The translations under genes and the position numbers were made by a program. A model generated the notes under the pieces. It did not search any database. It saw only the letters and a list, made by a program, of their open reading frames with translations, and was not told the DNA's origin. Of a DNA stretch of 52,590 nt, positions 41,730-50,380 are shown in pieces. The DNA is taken from the NCBI GenBank assembly GCA_965367295.1, contig CBDUHN010000022.1, positions 1-52,590 of the forward strand, written 5' to 3'. This DNA is from JAIVHA01 sp965367295. GTDB lineage: Bacteria; Pseudomonadota; Gammaproteobacteria; DSM-19610. Position 1 is the first letter of the stretch. Each line of letters starts with the position of its first letter.

Positions 41730-43325
41730 CTAGCTGCGCCCGCGACCACCGCCGAACAGGGCCGGCACTTCCTGGTCGAACCGGCCGCGGGAGGAACGGC
41801 CCTGTGAGGCCGCACGTCCTTCGCTGTTGCCGTTGCGTGATTTGCCCTGGCCACCGGCACGATTGCCGTTGCCAGTGCCGTTGCCGCCAGCATCCAGCGC
41901 CACATTGCCGTTGGCCTCCGGACGCGGGCCACGGCGACGTTGATGACTATGCTGCCCTTCCACTGCCGCCGGACGTTTGCCCGCATGGCCACGTTTGGCG
42001 GCCGGACGCGACTCGCCATTGCCATTAGCATTGGCACCAGCACCGCTACGACGGCTGTCACCCTGCCGGGCATTGCCGCCGCGCGGGCCATTTCCCTGCG
42101 CCCGCCGCTGACCACCATTGCCATCCGGACGTGCGCGGCCATTGCCACGGTTATTGCGGCCGTTGGGGATGGGTTCCGCCTTGATGCTCGGGTCCGGCGC
42201 AAAACCGTCCACCACCACCTTGGGAATTCCGCGTTTCACTACCCGCTCGATGTCGCGCAGCAGTTTGTCTTCATCGACACACACCAGTGACATGGCCTCG
42301 CCTTCATTGCCGGCACGGCCGGTACGGCCGATACGATGCACATAATCCTCGGGCACATTGGGCAGTTCGAAGTTCACCACATGGGGTAACTGATCGATGT
42401 CCAGACCACGGGCAGCGATATCGGTTGCCACCAGTACACGCACGGCACCGGACTTGAAGTCCGCCAGGGCCCGGGTACGTGCACCCTGACTCTTGTTGCC
42501 ATGAATCGCTGCAGCGGTGATCCCGTCCTTGTCGAGCTGGTCGGCAAGCCGGTTGGCACCATGTTTGGTACGGGTGAACACCAGCACCTGGCGCCAGTTG
42601 CCATTACCGATCAGGTGCGAGAGCAATTCGCGCTTACGCTCCCGATCAACGGGATGCACCACCTGGGTGACACGTTCCGATGCCGTGTTGCGCTGGGCCA
42701 CCTCGATCAGGGCCGGGTTATCCAGCAGCGTATCGGTGAGCTGCTTGATTTCGTCGGAGAAGGTGGCCGAGAACAGCAGGTTCTGGCGCCCCTTGGGCAG
42801 CAGCGCAAGGATCTTGCGGATGTCGCGGACAAAGCCCATGTCCAGCATACGGTCCGCTTCGTCCAGCACCAGGATCTCCACCTGGGACAGATCGATGGTC
42901 TTCTGGCCAACGTGATCGAGCAGACGACCCGGCGTCGCCACCAGTATATCCACGCCCTTACGCAGCTTGCTGATCTGGGGATTGATACTGACACCACCGA
43001 AGATCGCCATGGATTTCATCGCCAGGTGCTTGCCGTAGGTCACCACGCTCTCTTCCACCTGGGCCGCCAGTTCGCGGGTCGGGGTGAGAATCAGGGCACG
43101 GATGGGACGACGGCCGCCACTGGCCGGCTGCGCATGCAGTCGCTGCAGCAAAGGCAGGGTAAAGCCGGCGGTCTTGCCGGTACCGGTCTGGGCACCGGCC
43201 AGGATGTCGCGCCCTTCGAGAATGACGGGGATGGCCTGACGCTGGATGGGGGTCGGTTCGCTGTAACCCTGATCGGACACAGCACGAACTAATTCGGCCG
43301 TAAGGCCGAGATTATCAAATGACAT
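41730..43325 (-). CDS. rhlE: DEAD-box RNA helicase, RhlE type
   Basis: A 531-residue ATP-dependent RNA helicase for ribosome assembly or RNA decay. The core (1-380) has the Q motif EPTPIQRQAIP, motif I AQTGTGKT, II VLDEADRMLD, III SATF and VI HRIGRTGRAG. The remaining 150 residues are low-complexity, rich in Asn, Gly and Arg (repeated NGN, RGG and RNG pieces), a basic disordered tail that should bind RNA. RhlE proteins often have such tails, though this one is long and very asparagine-rich. A strong terminator follows. Confidence 0.9.
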   Translation of the reverse strand: MSFDNLGLTAELVRAVSDQGYSEPTPIQRQAIPVILEGRDILAGAQTGTGKTAGFTLPLLQRLHAQPASGGRRPIRALILTPTRELAAQVEESVVTYGKHLAMKSMAIFGGVSINPQISKLRKGVDILVATPGRLLDHVGQKTIDLSQVEILVLDEADRMLDMGFVRDIRKILALLPKGRQNLLFSATFSDEIKQLTDTLLDNPALIEVAQRNTASERVTQVVHPVDRERKRELLSHLIGNGNWRQVLVFTRTKHGANRLADQLDKDGITAAAIHGNKSQGARTRALADFKSGAVRVLVATDIAARGLDIDQLPHVVNFELPNVPEDYVHRIGRTGRAGNEGEAMSLVCVDEDKLLRDIERVVKRGIPKVVVDGFAPDPSIKAEPIPNGRNNRGNGRARPDGNGGQRRAQGNGPRGGNARQGDSRRSGAGANANGNGESRPAAKRGHAGKRPAAVEGQHSHQRRRGPRPEANGNVALDAGGNGTGNGNRAGGQGKSRNGNSEGRAASQGRSSRGRFDQEVPALFGGGRGRS

Positions 43326-43499
43326 AAATAGGTATTGCTCCTGAGACGGCCTGACAAGGCATGGCCTTGGATCGGTCTAGGCGGGTCGTATATTCGAGGT
43401 TGTACCGGAAGGTTACCGCGAGGGTATGGCGCAGACCGAAGTGCGCCGGAGGATGAAGTCTAACAGAAATACCGCACGAAGAGGACCACTATTTTTTTA

Positions 43500-43524
43500 C
43501 CGCCCGGAATCCCGCCCCGGGCGG
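43500..43524. repeat. 8-bp GC hairpin downstream of the CBS gene
   Basis: CCGCCCGG (43500-43507) pairs with CCGGGCGG (43517-43524), 3 bp past the CBS-protein stop. In the gene's direction an A-run follows rather than T's, so it is not a classical terminator. Confidence 0.5.
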
Positions 43525-43527
43525 CGT

Positions 43528-43959
43528 TCAGGCATTGGCCCTGGCGGCCAGCCGGAACTGCGCCCGCAGGATGCGCAGGATATCCTTCCAGGACAGCACC
43601 CCCTCGAGACCTCCTTCGTCGTTGACCACCGGCAAGCAGGAAACCTTTTCATCGAGGAACCGGTCCACTGCCTCCTCGATCGTGGCATTACGATTGATGG
43701 TGATGGGCTGGCGGGTCATGATCTGGTGGGCGCGCGCCTTGAGCACCGCCATCTCGGCGGTCGATCCCAGGTCCTTCTCAATTCTGGGATTGGTCAGCTT
43801 GAAGTAATCCCGGTCCGAGATGATCCCCACCAGCTTGTGATGTTCGAGCACCATCAGGTGATGAAAGCGCTGGTTCTGGAAAATCTGCCGGATGGTATAC
43901 AGCGTATCGTCCATACCCACCGTCACCAGGCGCTTACTCATGATGCTTTCGACTTTCAC
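43528..43959 (-). CDS. Two-CBS-domain protein coupled to pqiC
   Basis: A 143-residue cytoplasmic protein consisting of a CBS pair (about 5-60 and 75-130), a module that usually binds adenosyl ligands such as AMP or ATP. VTVGMDDTLYTIRQIF begins the first and ITINRNATIEEAVDRF the second. The start is GTG at 43959, with GGAG 6 bp upstream; its GTGA overlaps the pqiC stop, so translation is coupled. The frame reaches back to 44151 but that part lies in pqiC. Coupling a CBS sensor to a lipid-transport operon is unusual; I infer it tunes that system to energy state, without direct evidence. Confidence 0.88.
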   Translation of the reverse strand: MKVESIMSKRLVTVGMDDTLYTIRQIFQNQRFHHLMVLEHHKLVGIISDRDYFKLTNPRIEKDLGSTAEMAVLKARAHQIMTRQPITINRNATIEEAVDRFLDEKVSCLPVVNDEGGLEGVLSWKDILRILRAQFRLAARANA

Positions 43960-44573
43960 GGCTCGCTCCTCCGCGAGGTTCCACAACCGGGGTATGCGAC
44001 CACGGCCGCCGCGATCTCGTCGCTCAGCAGCCCCAGGCTGCGGCTCATGGCCGCGATGAGCCCGGCATACTCGCTGCCCTCGCTGGTCTGCTCGATATGG
44101 AACCGGCGCACCTGTTGCTCGCACCCGCGCCGGCCATCGTTCAACCGCCACACGCCATCCAGCACGGCCCGTTCGCCGGGGGCGCCATCGAAGCGGAACA
44201 CCTGCACGCTGACCTGGTAATCGGGCGCCGGCCCGGCCGGCCAGGGATAGAAGCTGATGCGGTCGGTGGCCAGGCGCTGCATCAGGTTCTGCGCCAGGGT
44301 GCGCACCAGTTCCTGTTCCAGTTCTCCGCCCCAGCGGTGATACTCCGCCAGTTCCACCCGGTTGGCCGTGGAGCGGGTCACGATCTGCGGCCGGTCGAGC
44401 AGTTCCGGCAACGTCACCGGCCCGAGGCCCACGGCTGGCGCCTTGCCCGGCGCCACACCGGGCAAGGCCGTGGCCGGTGTCACACTAAGCACATAAAAGT
44501 TCGACGGACGGGAGGGCTTGCCAACACAGGCGGTCAGCAACGCGATACTTACCCATAGCAAAAGCGTTCTCAT
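43956..44573 (-). CDS. pqiC: PqiC, outer-membrane lipoprotein of the Pqi lipid-transport system
   Basis: A 205-residue lipoprotein of the PqiC/ABC-type transport auxiliary family. The lipobox is LLTAC (Cys16). The body has FYVLSVTPATAL and AVGLGPVTLPELLDRPQIV, the usual start of the domain. In E. coli PqiC is the outer-membrane end of a tunnel formed by PqiB between the membranes. The start at 44573 fits the signal; a frame reaching to 44870 runs into pqiB and is rejected. It lies 76 bp after pqiB. Confidence 0.92.
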   Translation of the reverse strand: MRTLLLWVSIALLTACVGKPSRPSNFYVLSVTPATALPGVAPGKAPAVGLGPVTLPELLDRPQIVTRSTANRVELAEYHRWGGELEQELVRTLAQNLMQRLATDRISFYPWPAGPAPDYQVSVQVFRFDGAPGERAVLDGVWRLNDGRRGCEQQVRRFHIEQTSEGSEYAGLIAAMSRSLGLLSDEIAAAVVAYPGCGTSRRSEP

Positions 44574-44649
44574 CGTTTCGTCTCGAAGCGTATCCGGGTG
44601 CAGGTATTCTGGCCACGGATAAAAAAGAATACACGGGGACCGGCCATCA

Positions 44650-46299
44650 TTACCGAAACTCCTTGCCCTGCAGCAACGATTCAGGATGCCGTTCCAGGTA
44701 TTCGGCCATGAGGCGGATGGAACGCGCCGCGGCACGCATTTCCTCCAGGGTCTTGAGCAGGGTGTTACCCATTTCCCCATCGCGCGTGGTCGCGCCCTGC
44801 AGGGACTGCAGGGTCTGCGTCGCGGCCTGCAGCATATCACGGGCCTCCTGGTTGGTCTGACGCAGTTCACCGGCCAGGTCCGGGGTCTCGCGATTCAGGG
44901 TACGCAGCAGCTGGTTGGCGGACATGACCAGCTCATCCAGGTTGTTCAACACCTCTTCCAGTGGTGCATTCTCCAGCCGATCAAGCAACCGGTTCACGCT
45001 GGCGGTAATACCGGACAGCGGCCGTGGCACGGTGGGCAGCTGCGGGTAATTGCCCGTATAGGACACCCTGGCGGGCGCCGCATCCGGGAAGATATCCAGT
45101 TCCACGAACAGCTGGCCGGTGATCAGGTTTCCGGTCTGCAGCCGGGCACGCATGCCCCGCTCCACCAGTCGCTCGACGCTCAGGCGATTGCGGCGGCCGA
45201 GTTCCTCGTCGCTCATGCCCTTGAGCTGATCCTGGTCGAATACGCGCTCCGGTTCCATCTCAATCAGCACCGGGATCGTGATCTCGTTGGTATCATTGTC
45301 GATACGCACGGTGATGTCGGTGACGGTGCCGACCCGGATACCGCGGAACTCCACTGGCGCGCCTACCGAGAGGCCGCGCACCGTGTCGGTAAAATTCACC
45401 ACATAGGGATAGCGCTTGGTGATGGTGCGCTCCTTGCTTTCACTGTAGGTATCAAACAGGTGAAACGCCGTATTTTCTGCCACCGGCTCTTCGTTGCGGA
45501 GACTCAAGGGCGTCTCAAAGGCGATACCACCGGTGAGCAGAGTCACCAGGGAACCGGTTTCCAGCTTCACGCCGGAGGCATCCACTGACACGTCGCCCCC
45601 CCCCACATTCCAGAACCGGGAATTGCCTCGTACGAAGCGGTCGTGCGGGGCACGGATAAAGACGCCGATATTGACCTGCTGATGATCCTCCGCCAGATCG
45701 TATTCGATCACCTCACCGACCACGATCTGGCGAAAATACACCGGCGAACCCACGGCAAGGGAACCCAGGCTGTCGGCCTCCAGGTAATAGCGGGTGCCCT
45801 GCTGGTCCGAGGTGATGATGGGTGGTTTTTCCAGGCCCTGGAAACGCCGTGCCGACTTGCCGCCGGCCCCCGGGTCCATAGCCACGTGGGCACCACTGAC
45901 CAGGGTTTCCAGACCACTGACGCCGGCGGCGCCAATGCGTGGCCGCACCACCCAGAATTGCGTGGTGGCGGTCAGGTGATCCTCCATGCCGGGCACCAGC
46001 TGCGCCGTGACCAATACATGGGAAAGATCATCGCCAAAGCGTACTTTGGTGACCTGGCCGATGGACACATCCCGGTACTTGATCCGGGTCTTGCCTTCCT
46101 CGATACCCTCGGCGGTGCTGAACTGGATGACCACCTCGGTGCCCTTTTCGGACAGGGTCTTGTACAGCAGCCAGCCACCCACCAGCAGGGCCACCAGGGG
46201 CAATAACCAGATGACCGGCACGCCCCTGCTCTCCTCCTCGAGGATGGCCTCCGGGATGGGCCGCTCCTCCTGCCCGGTGTGCTGCGTATCGTTATTCAT
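44650..46299 (-). CDS. pqiB: PqiB, MCE-domain lipid-transport tunnel protein
   Basis: A 549-residue inner-membrane-anchored protein with one N-terminal helix (VPVIWLLPLVALLVGGWLLY) and three MCE domains, forming the hexameric tunnel that bridges the periplasm. Each repeat has a similar start: GTEVVIQFSTAEGIEEGKT, then RYYLEADSLGSLAVGSPVYF and PYVVNFTDTVRGLSVGAPVE. The C-terminal helical part reaches towards PqiC. The start at 46299 is 8 bp after pqiA2; the longer frame to 46824 overlaps that gene and is not real. It probably moves lipids between membranes. Confidence 0.95.
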   Translation of the reverse strand: MNNDTQHTGQEERPIPEAILEEESRGVPVIWLLPLVALLVGGWLLYKTLSEKGTEVVIQFSTAEGIEEGKTRIKYRDVSIGQVTKVRFGDDLSHVLVTAQLVPGMEDHLTATTQFWVVRPRIGAAGVSGLETLVSGAHVAMDPGAGGKSARRFQGLEKPPIITSDQQGTRYYLEADSLGSLAVGSPVYFRQIVVGEVIEYDLAEDHQQVNIGVFIRAPHDRFVRGNSRFWNVGGGDVSVDASGVKLETGSLVTLLTGGIAFETPLSLRNEEPVAENTAFHLFDTYSESKERTITKRYPYVVNFTDTVRGLSVGAPVEFRGIRVGTVTDITVRIDNDTNEITIPVLIEMEPERVFDQDQLKGMSDEELGRRNRLSVERLVERGMRARLQTGNLITGQLFVELDIFPDAAPARVSYTGNYPQLPTVPRPLSGITASVNRLLDRLENAPLEEVLNNLDELVMSANQLLRTLNRETPDLAGELRQTNQEARDMLQAATQTLQSLQGATTRDGEMGNTLLKTLEEMRAAARSIRLMAEYLERHPESLLQGKEFR

Positions 46300-46307
46300 A
46301 GACTCTC

Positions 46308-46916
46308 TCAGTGATCCCAGATCAGGCGTGGATCGAAACTCATGGCGGCGAACATGGTGAGGATCACCACCGCCGCAAAGGCACTGGCACCCATGCCCGG
46401 CTCGATGTTGGCGATCGTACCCAACTGCACCAGGGCGGCCAGCAGCGCCACCACGAAAACGTCCACCATGGACCAGCGCCCCACCAGTTCCGTTACCCGG
46501 TACAAACGGGTGCGCTGCCGGTGCCGGTAGTGGGAACGGAACTGTACCGACAGCAGCAGGTACACCAGCACGATCATCTTGAGCAGCGGGATCAGGATAC
46601 TGGCCACGAAGATGATCAGTGCCAGCGGCCAGTTGCCGTGCTGCAGCAGGCGCACCGCACCGCTGATGATCGTATCGGGCTGCCCCTGGCCGAAATAGAT
46701 AACCGTCATCACCGGCAGCAGGTTGGCGGGTACATACAGCAACATCGCGGTGATCAGCAACGCCCAGGTGATACTGATACTGTGTGGCCGGCGCAGATGC
46801 ACTCGGGTGCCGCAACGGGGGCAATGCGCCGCTCCCCCAGCGGGCAGCTTCACCAGCAGATCACAGGTATGGCAGGAGGCCAGACCGAGATCGATGCCGC
46901 GCTGCAATTCAATCAT
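46308..46916 (-). CDS. PqiA-family membrane protein, second half
   Basis: A 202-residue protein equivalent to the second half of E. coli PqiA: a zinc-ribbon-like CHTCDLL...CPRCGTRVH followed by four membrane helices. LLYVPANLLPVMTV is the conserved helix start of the family. It overlaps pqiA1 by 8 bp and lies 8 bp before pqiB. In E. coli both halves are fused into one protein; here they are separate, which occurs in other proteobacteria too. Confidence 0.92.
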   Translation of the reverse strand: MIELQRGIDLGLASCHTCDLLVKLPAGGAAHCPRCGTRVHLRRPHSISITWALLITAMLLYVPANLLPVMTVIYFGQGQPDTIISGAVRLLQHGNWPLALIIFVASILIPLLKMIVLVYLLLSVQFRSHYRHRQRTRLYRVTELVGRWSMVDVFVVALLAALVQLGTIANIEPGMGASAFAAVVILTMFAAMSFDPRLIWDH

Positions 46917-47541
46917 GACGCAGCTCCAGCCGGTTCCACAACAGGCGCGGTTCGAATGAGGACATGGCTGCCGCCGACACCAGCATCAGCCCGACGAAGG
47001 CATACAGTGCCGGCCCCAGCAGAACATCCGCCATATCGGCCAGCTTCACGAACGATACCAGCACACCGAGCATGAACACATCCAGCATGGCCCAGGGACG
47101 CAGCTGACTGATCCACACCAGCACATGACGGGTACCGGGGAACAGACGCCCGGCACGCACCCCCAGCAGTACATACAGACTACTCGTCATCAGCACCAGC
47201 GGACCCAGCACCGTGGTCAGGAACACCACCGCCGCCAGCCAGCCCATACCGGACTTGTACAACGCCCAGGAGGCACCGGACAGCGTGGTCATCTGTTCAC
47301 GCCCCTGGATCTCCAGGGTCATGAAGGGAAACAGGTTGGCCAGCAACCAGAGGACCAGGGTAGTGATCGTAAGCGCCAGTGGCCGCTCCATGCCACCGCG
47401 GGGATTGCGCGCCAGCAGCGCTTTGCAGCGCACACACCGCGCCACCCTGCCCGCCGGCAGTCGCGCCAGCCGCTGCACCGTATCGCATTCGTGACAGGCC
47501 ATCAGGCGCCCTGTATTCGCGTGGCTGTATTTGCGTACCAT
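46909..47541 (-). CDS. PqiA-family membrane protein, first half
   Basis: A 210-residue protein equivalent to the first half of E. coli PqiA: CHECDTVQRL...CVRCKALL zinc ribbon, then four helices with LWLLANLFPFMTLEIQG. It would form the inner-membrane part of the Pqi system together with the following gene. The start at 47541 has GGGGG 4 bp upstream; ATG at 47502 is a possible alternative. It is the first gene of the pqi operon, divergent from potF. Confidence 0.9.
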   Translation of the reverse strand: MVRKYSHANTGRLMACHECDTVQRLARLPAGRVARCVRCKALLARNPRGGMERPLALTITTLVLWLLANLFPFMTLEIQGREQMTTLSGASWALYKSGMGWLAAVVFLTTVLGPLVLMTSSLYVLLGVRAGRLFPGTRHVLVWISQLRPWAMLDVFMLGVLVSFVKLADMADVLLGPALYAFVGLMLVSAAAMSSFEPRLLWNRLELRHD

Positions 47542-47853
47542 CCATCCCCCTGCAGGGGGTATCCGGCATGCGCACTGCCGGAATCCCTGCATTCTTCCAT
47601 TCACCTTGATTCTGTTTGATTTTCGCCTCTTGCCCGTGCGCATACAAGCAGCGCCCGCGACCCGCACCATTCCGGTGCCGGATCACCCGCATTCCGGACC
47701 TGTATGTAGCGCAAAAAACGCACCTCGCCCGCGCGCGGAAAAAGGATTGACAGCCCTAAAAGCTGTGCCCAATATCGCGGTTTTGCCGGTACTTTCCAGC
47801 TGTCCGCGACAGGCTGTGCCGGTCCGATCCAATTCGCGGGAGGGTTTGTCTCG
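47542..47853. other. Divergent promoter region between pqiA1 and potF
   Basis: The 312 bp between the two divergent operons contain no supported frame. Promoters of both should be here. I could not assign -10/-35 boxes or a recognisable operator. Confidence 0.45.
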
Positions 47854-48951
47854 ATGCGTTCATTTATTCCGGTTCTGCTGGCTGCCTCTCTCGCCGCCCC
47901 CACTGTTTCCGTCCTGGCCGAAAACAAGGTGATCCATATCTACAACTGGTCCGACTACATCGCACCCGACACCCTGGAGAACTTCACCAAGGCCACCGGT
48001 ATCAAGGTGGTATACGACGTCTACGACTCCAACGAAATCATGGAAGCCAAGATGCTGGCTGGCGGCAGCGGCTATGATCTTGTGTTCCCCACCGTGCAGC
48101 CCTTCGGGGAACGCCAGATCAAGGCCGGTCTTTATCAAAAGCTGGATAAATCGAAACTGACCCACTACAGCAACCTGGACCCGGCCATACTCAAGCCACT
48201 GCAGACCCCGGACCCGGGCAACGAATATGCCGTGCCCTACATGTGGGGCACCACCGGCATCGGCTACAACATCGACATGGTCAAGGCGCGCCTGGGCGAT
48301 GACATGCCCACCAATACCTGGGGCCTGATCTTCGATCCCGCCATCGCCGCCAAACTGGCCGACTGCGGCATCAGTGTCATGGATGATGAAATGGAGGCCA
48401 TGACCGGTGCCCTGCTATACCTCGGCAAAGATCCCAACACCCAGGACCCGAAGGACTTCGAGGCCGCCGCCGCGCTGTTCAAGCAGGTGCGCCCATTCAT
48501 CAAGTACTTCCACTCCTCGCAGTACATCAATGATCTCGCCAACGGCGACCTGTGCGTGGCGCATGGCTATTCCGGTGACATCCTGCAGGCTCGCGACCGT
48601 GCCGACGAGGCCAACAACCAGGTCCACGTGGCCTACACGGTACCGAAGGAAGGCGCCATCCTGTGGATCGACGTCATGCTGATCCCCGCCGACGCCCCGC
48701 ACCCGGACAACGCCCATACCTTCATCAACTACCTGCTGCAGCCCGGGGTGATTGCCGCCATCAGCAACGAAGTAGCCTATGCCAACGCCAACCAGGCTGC
48801 CACCCCGCTGGTGGATGAAGCAGTGCGCAACGACCCGGGTGTCTACCCTTCCGAGGAGACCAAGCAGCGGCTGGTGACCATGCATACCCTGCCTGACAAG
48901 GTACAACGCATGAAGGTCCGCGCCTGGACCCGGGTCAAGAGCGGACGCTGA
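47854..48951 (+). CDS. potF: Putrescine ABC transporter, periplasmic binding protein
   Basis: A 365-residue periplasmic protein that captures putrescine (or another polyamine) and hands it to PotHI. A signal peptide (about 1-22) is followed by VIHIYNWSDYIAPDTLENF, the classical PotD/PotF start. SNEIMEAKMLAGGSGYDLVFPT and YAVPYMWGTTGIGYN contain the polyamine-binding aromatics and acidic residues. The gene leads a potFGHI set. GGAGG lies 10 bp upstream of the ATG. PotF is preferred over PotD because of the order F-G-H-I. Confidence 0.93.
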   Translation: MRSFIPVLLAASLAAPTVSVLAENKVIHIYNWSDYIAPDTLENFTKATGIKVVYDVYDSNEIMEAKMLAGGSGYDLVFPTVQPFGERQIKAGLYQKLDKSKLTHYSNLDPAILKPLQTPDPGNEYAVPYMWGTTGIGYNIDMVKARLGDDMPTNTWGLIFDPAIAAKLADCGISVMDDEMEAMTGALLYLGKDPNTQDPKDFEAAAALFKQVRPFIKYFHSSQYINDLANGDLCVAHGYSGDILQARDRADEANNQVHVAYTVPKEGAILWIDVMLIPADAPHPDNAHTFINYLLQPGVIAAISNEVAYANANQAATPLVDEAVRNDPGVYPSEETKQRLVTMHTLPDKVQRMKVRAWTRVKSGR

Positions 48952-49237
48952 TCCCCACCGGCGCCACCACAACGGCGCAGCGCGGGACGCCCCTGCCACA
49001 CCGTTGTCCTGTGGAACAAACCGGGCATCGACTGCCCCTGGTTTCCCGTGTTCACAGGCACGAAGGGGCGGTCAGCATCCTCACCTGCAGGTGCGAATTC
49101 ATTCGTAATTACCAGGAATGCCTGTGGTGGCAATGCGAATGAATTCGCACCTACAATGACCCGGCAAGATATATTCCGTTGTCCGGATACATCCGGACCT
49201 ACAGGCGTTTTACTCACCCCTGGAGCAAACCCCGAGG
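48952..49237. other. Repeat-containing gap between potF and potG
   Basis: This 286-bp gap inside an otherwise tight operon holds a long inverted repeat (49089-49152) and a copy of TCCGGACCTACAGG (49190-49203), which resembles other intergenic pieces in the window (11152 and 52198). No gene is seen. It may lower expression of the ATPase and permeases relative to the binding protein. Confidence 0.6.
49089..49152. repeat. 17-bp inverted repeat, REP-like element
   Basis: AGGTGCGAATTCATTCG (49089-49105) is an exact inverted repeat of CGAATGAATTCGCACCT (49136-49152) with a 30-base loop. Similar words (TGTAGGTCCGAATTCATC at 52197) occur at the right end of the window. This is the pattern of a REP/MITE-type intergenic repeat, placed between the binding-protein gene and the rest of the operon. 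Confidence 0.8.
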
Positions 49238-50380
49238 ATGGCCCAGAACAGACCCGCTCAAACCTACGAGGAACCCTGGCGCGACCCGACCGCACAGCCC
49301 TTCGTACGCATCGAGAACGTCACCAGGATATTCGACAGCACCTATGCCGTCGACAGCGTTTCCCTGGACATCTTCAAAGGCGAATTCTTCTGCCTGCTGG
49401 GTGGTTCCGGTTGCGGCAAGAGCACCCTGCTGCGCATGCTCGCCGGACTGGAAACCCCCAGTTCCGGCCGCATCCTCATCGACGGCACCGATATGACCCG
49501 GGTACCGCCCTACGAACGCCCGGTCAATATGATGTTCCAGTCCTACGCCCTGTTCCCCCACATGAGCGTGGAACAGAACGTGGCCTTTGGTCTCAAGCAG
49601 GAAAAGCTCGCACGGGGCGAGGTTCGTGATCGGGTCGAGGAGATGCTGACGCTGGTCCGCATGACTCAGTACGCCAGGCGCAAACCCGACCAGCTGTCCG
49701 GCGGCCAGCGCCAACGGGTGGCCCTGGCTCGCTCCCTGGCCAAACATCCCAAGCTGCTGCTGCTCGACGAACCACTCGCGGCGCTCGACAAGAAACTGCG
49801 CGAGCATACCCAGTTCGAACTGATCAACATCCAGGAGCGGGTCGGCACCACCTTCATCATGGTCACCCATGACCAGGAAGAGGCCATGACCGTGTCCAGC
49901 CGCGTGGCAGTGATGAATGACGGTCGTATCGTGCAGGTGGGCACCCCGGCCAGCGTCTACGAATACCCGGCCAGCCGTTTCGTGGCCGAGTTCATCGGCT
50001 CGGTGAACATCATCGAGGGCCGCGTGGTGGAGCAACAAGGCGACCAGCTGCGCATCCATGCCGAGGATGCAGGTTGCGAACTGCTCATGGAGCACGGCCA
50101 GCCGCTGCCGGAAGGCACGCCGGTGAGCGTGGCGCTGCGGCCGGAAAAACTGCTGGTATCCGAGCAGCTGCCGCCCGGGGACTTCAACCATATCAAGGGC
50201 GTGGTGGCCGAATATGCCTACCTGGGCGACGTGTCCATCTATCACATCCGCCTGGCCAGCGGCCAGAAGCTGCGCGTGCAGCTCACCAACCTGGCGCGCC
50301 TGACGGAAACCCCGCTGAACTGGGACCAGGAGGTCTATCTCCACTGGAAATCAAACAGCGGCGTGGTGTTCCCGGCATGA
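49238..50380 (+). CDS. potG: Putrescine ABC transporter ATPase
   Basis: A 380-residue cytoplasmic ATPase energising polyamine import. The nucleotide-binding domain has Walker A GGSGCGKST, the signature LSGGQRQRVALARSLAKHP, Walker B LLLLDEP and the switch in VTHDQEEAM. A C-terminal TOBE domain (about 290-375) follows. The length matches PotG. Its stop overlaps the potH start (ATGA). GGAG lies 12 bp before the ATG, so initiation may be moderate. Confidence 0.95.
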   Translation: MAQNRPAQTYEEPWRDPTAQPFVRIENVTRIFDSTYAVDSVSLDIFKGEFFCLLGGSGCGKSTLLRMLAGLETPSSGRILIDGTDMTRVPPYERPVNMMFQSYALFPHMSVEQNVAFGLKQEKLARGEVRDRVEEMLTLVRMTQYARRKPDQLSGGQRQRVALARSLAKHPKLLLLDEPLAALDKKLREHTQFELINIQERVGTTFIMVTHDQEEAMTVSSRVAVMNDGRIVQVGTPASVYEYPASRFVAEFIGSVNIIEGRVVEQQGDQLRIHAEDAGCELLMEHGQPLPEGTPVSVALRPEKLLVSEQLPPGDFNHIKGVVAEYAYLGDVSIYHIRLASGQKLRVQLTNLARLTETPLNWDQEVYLHWKSNSGVVFPA

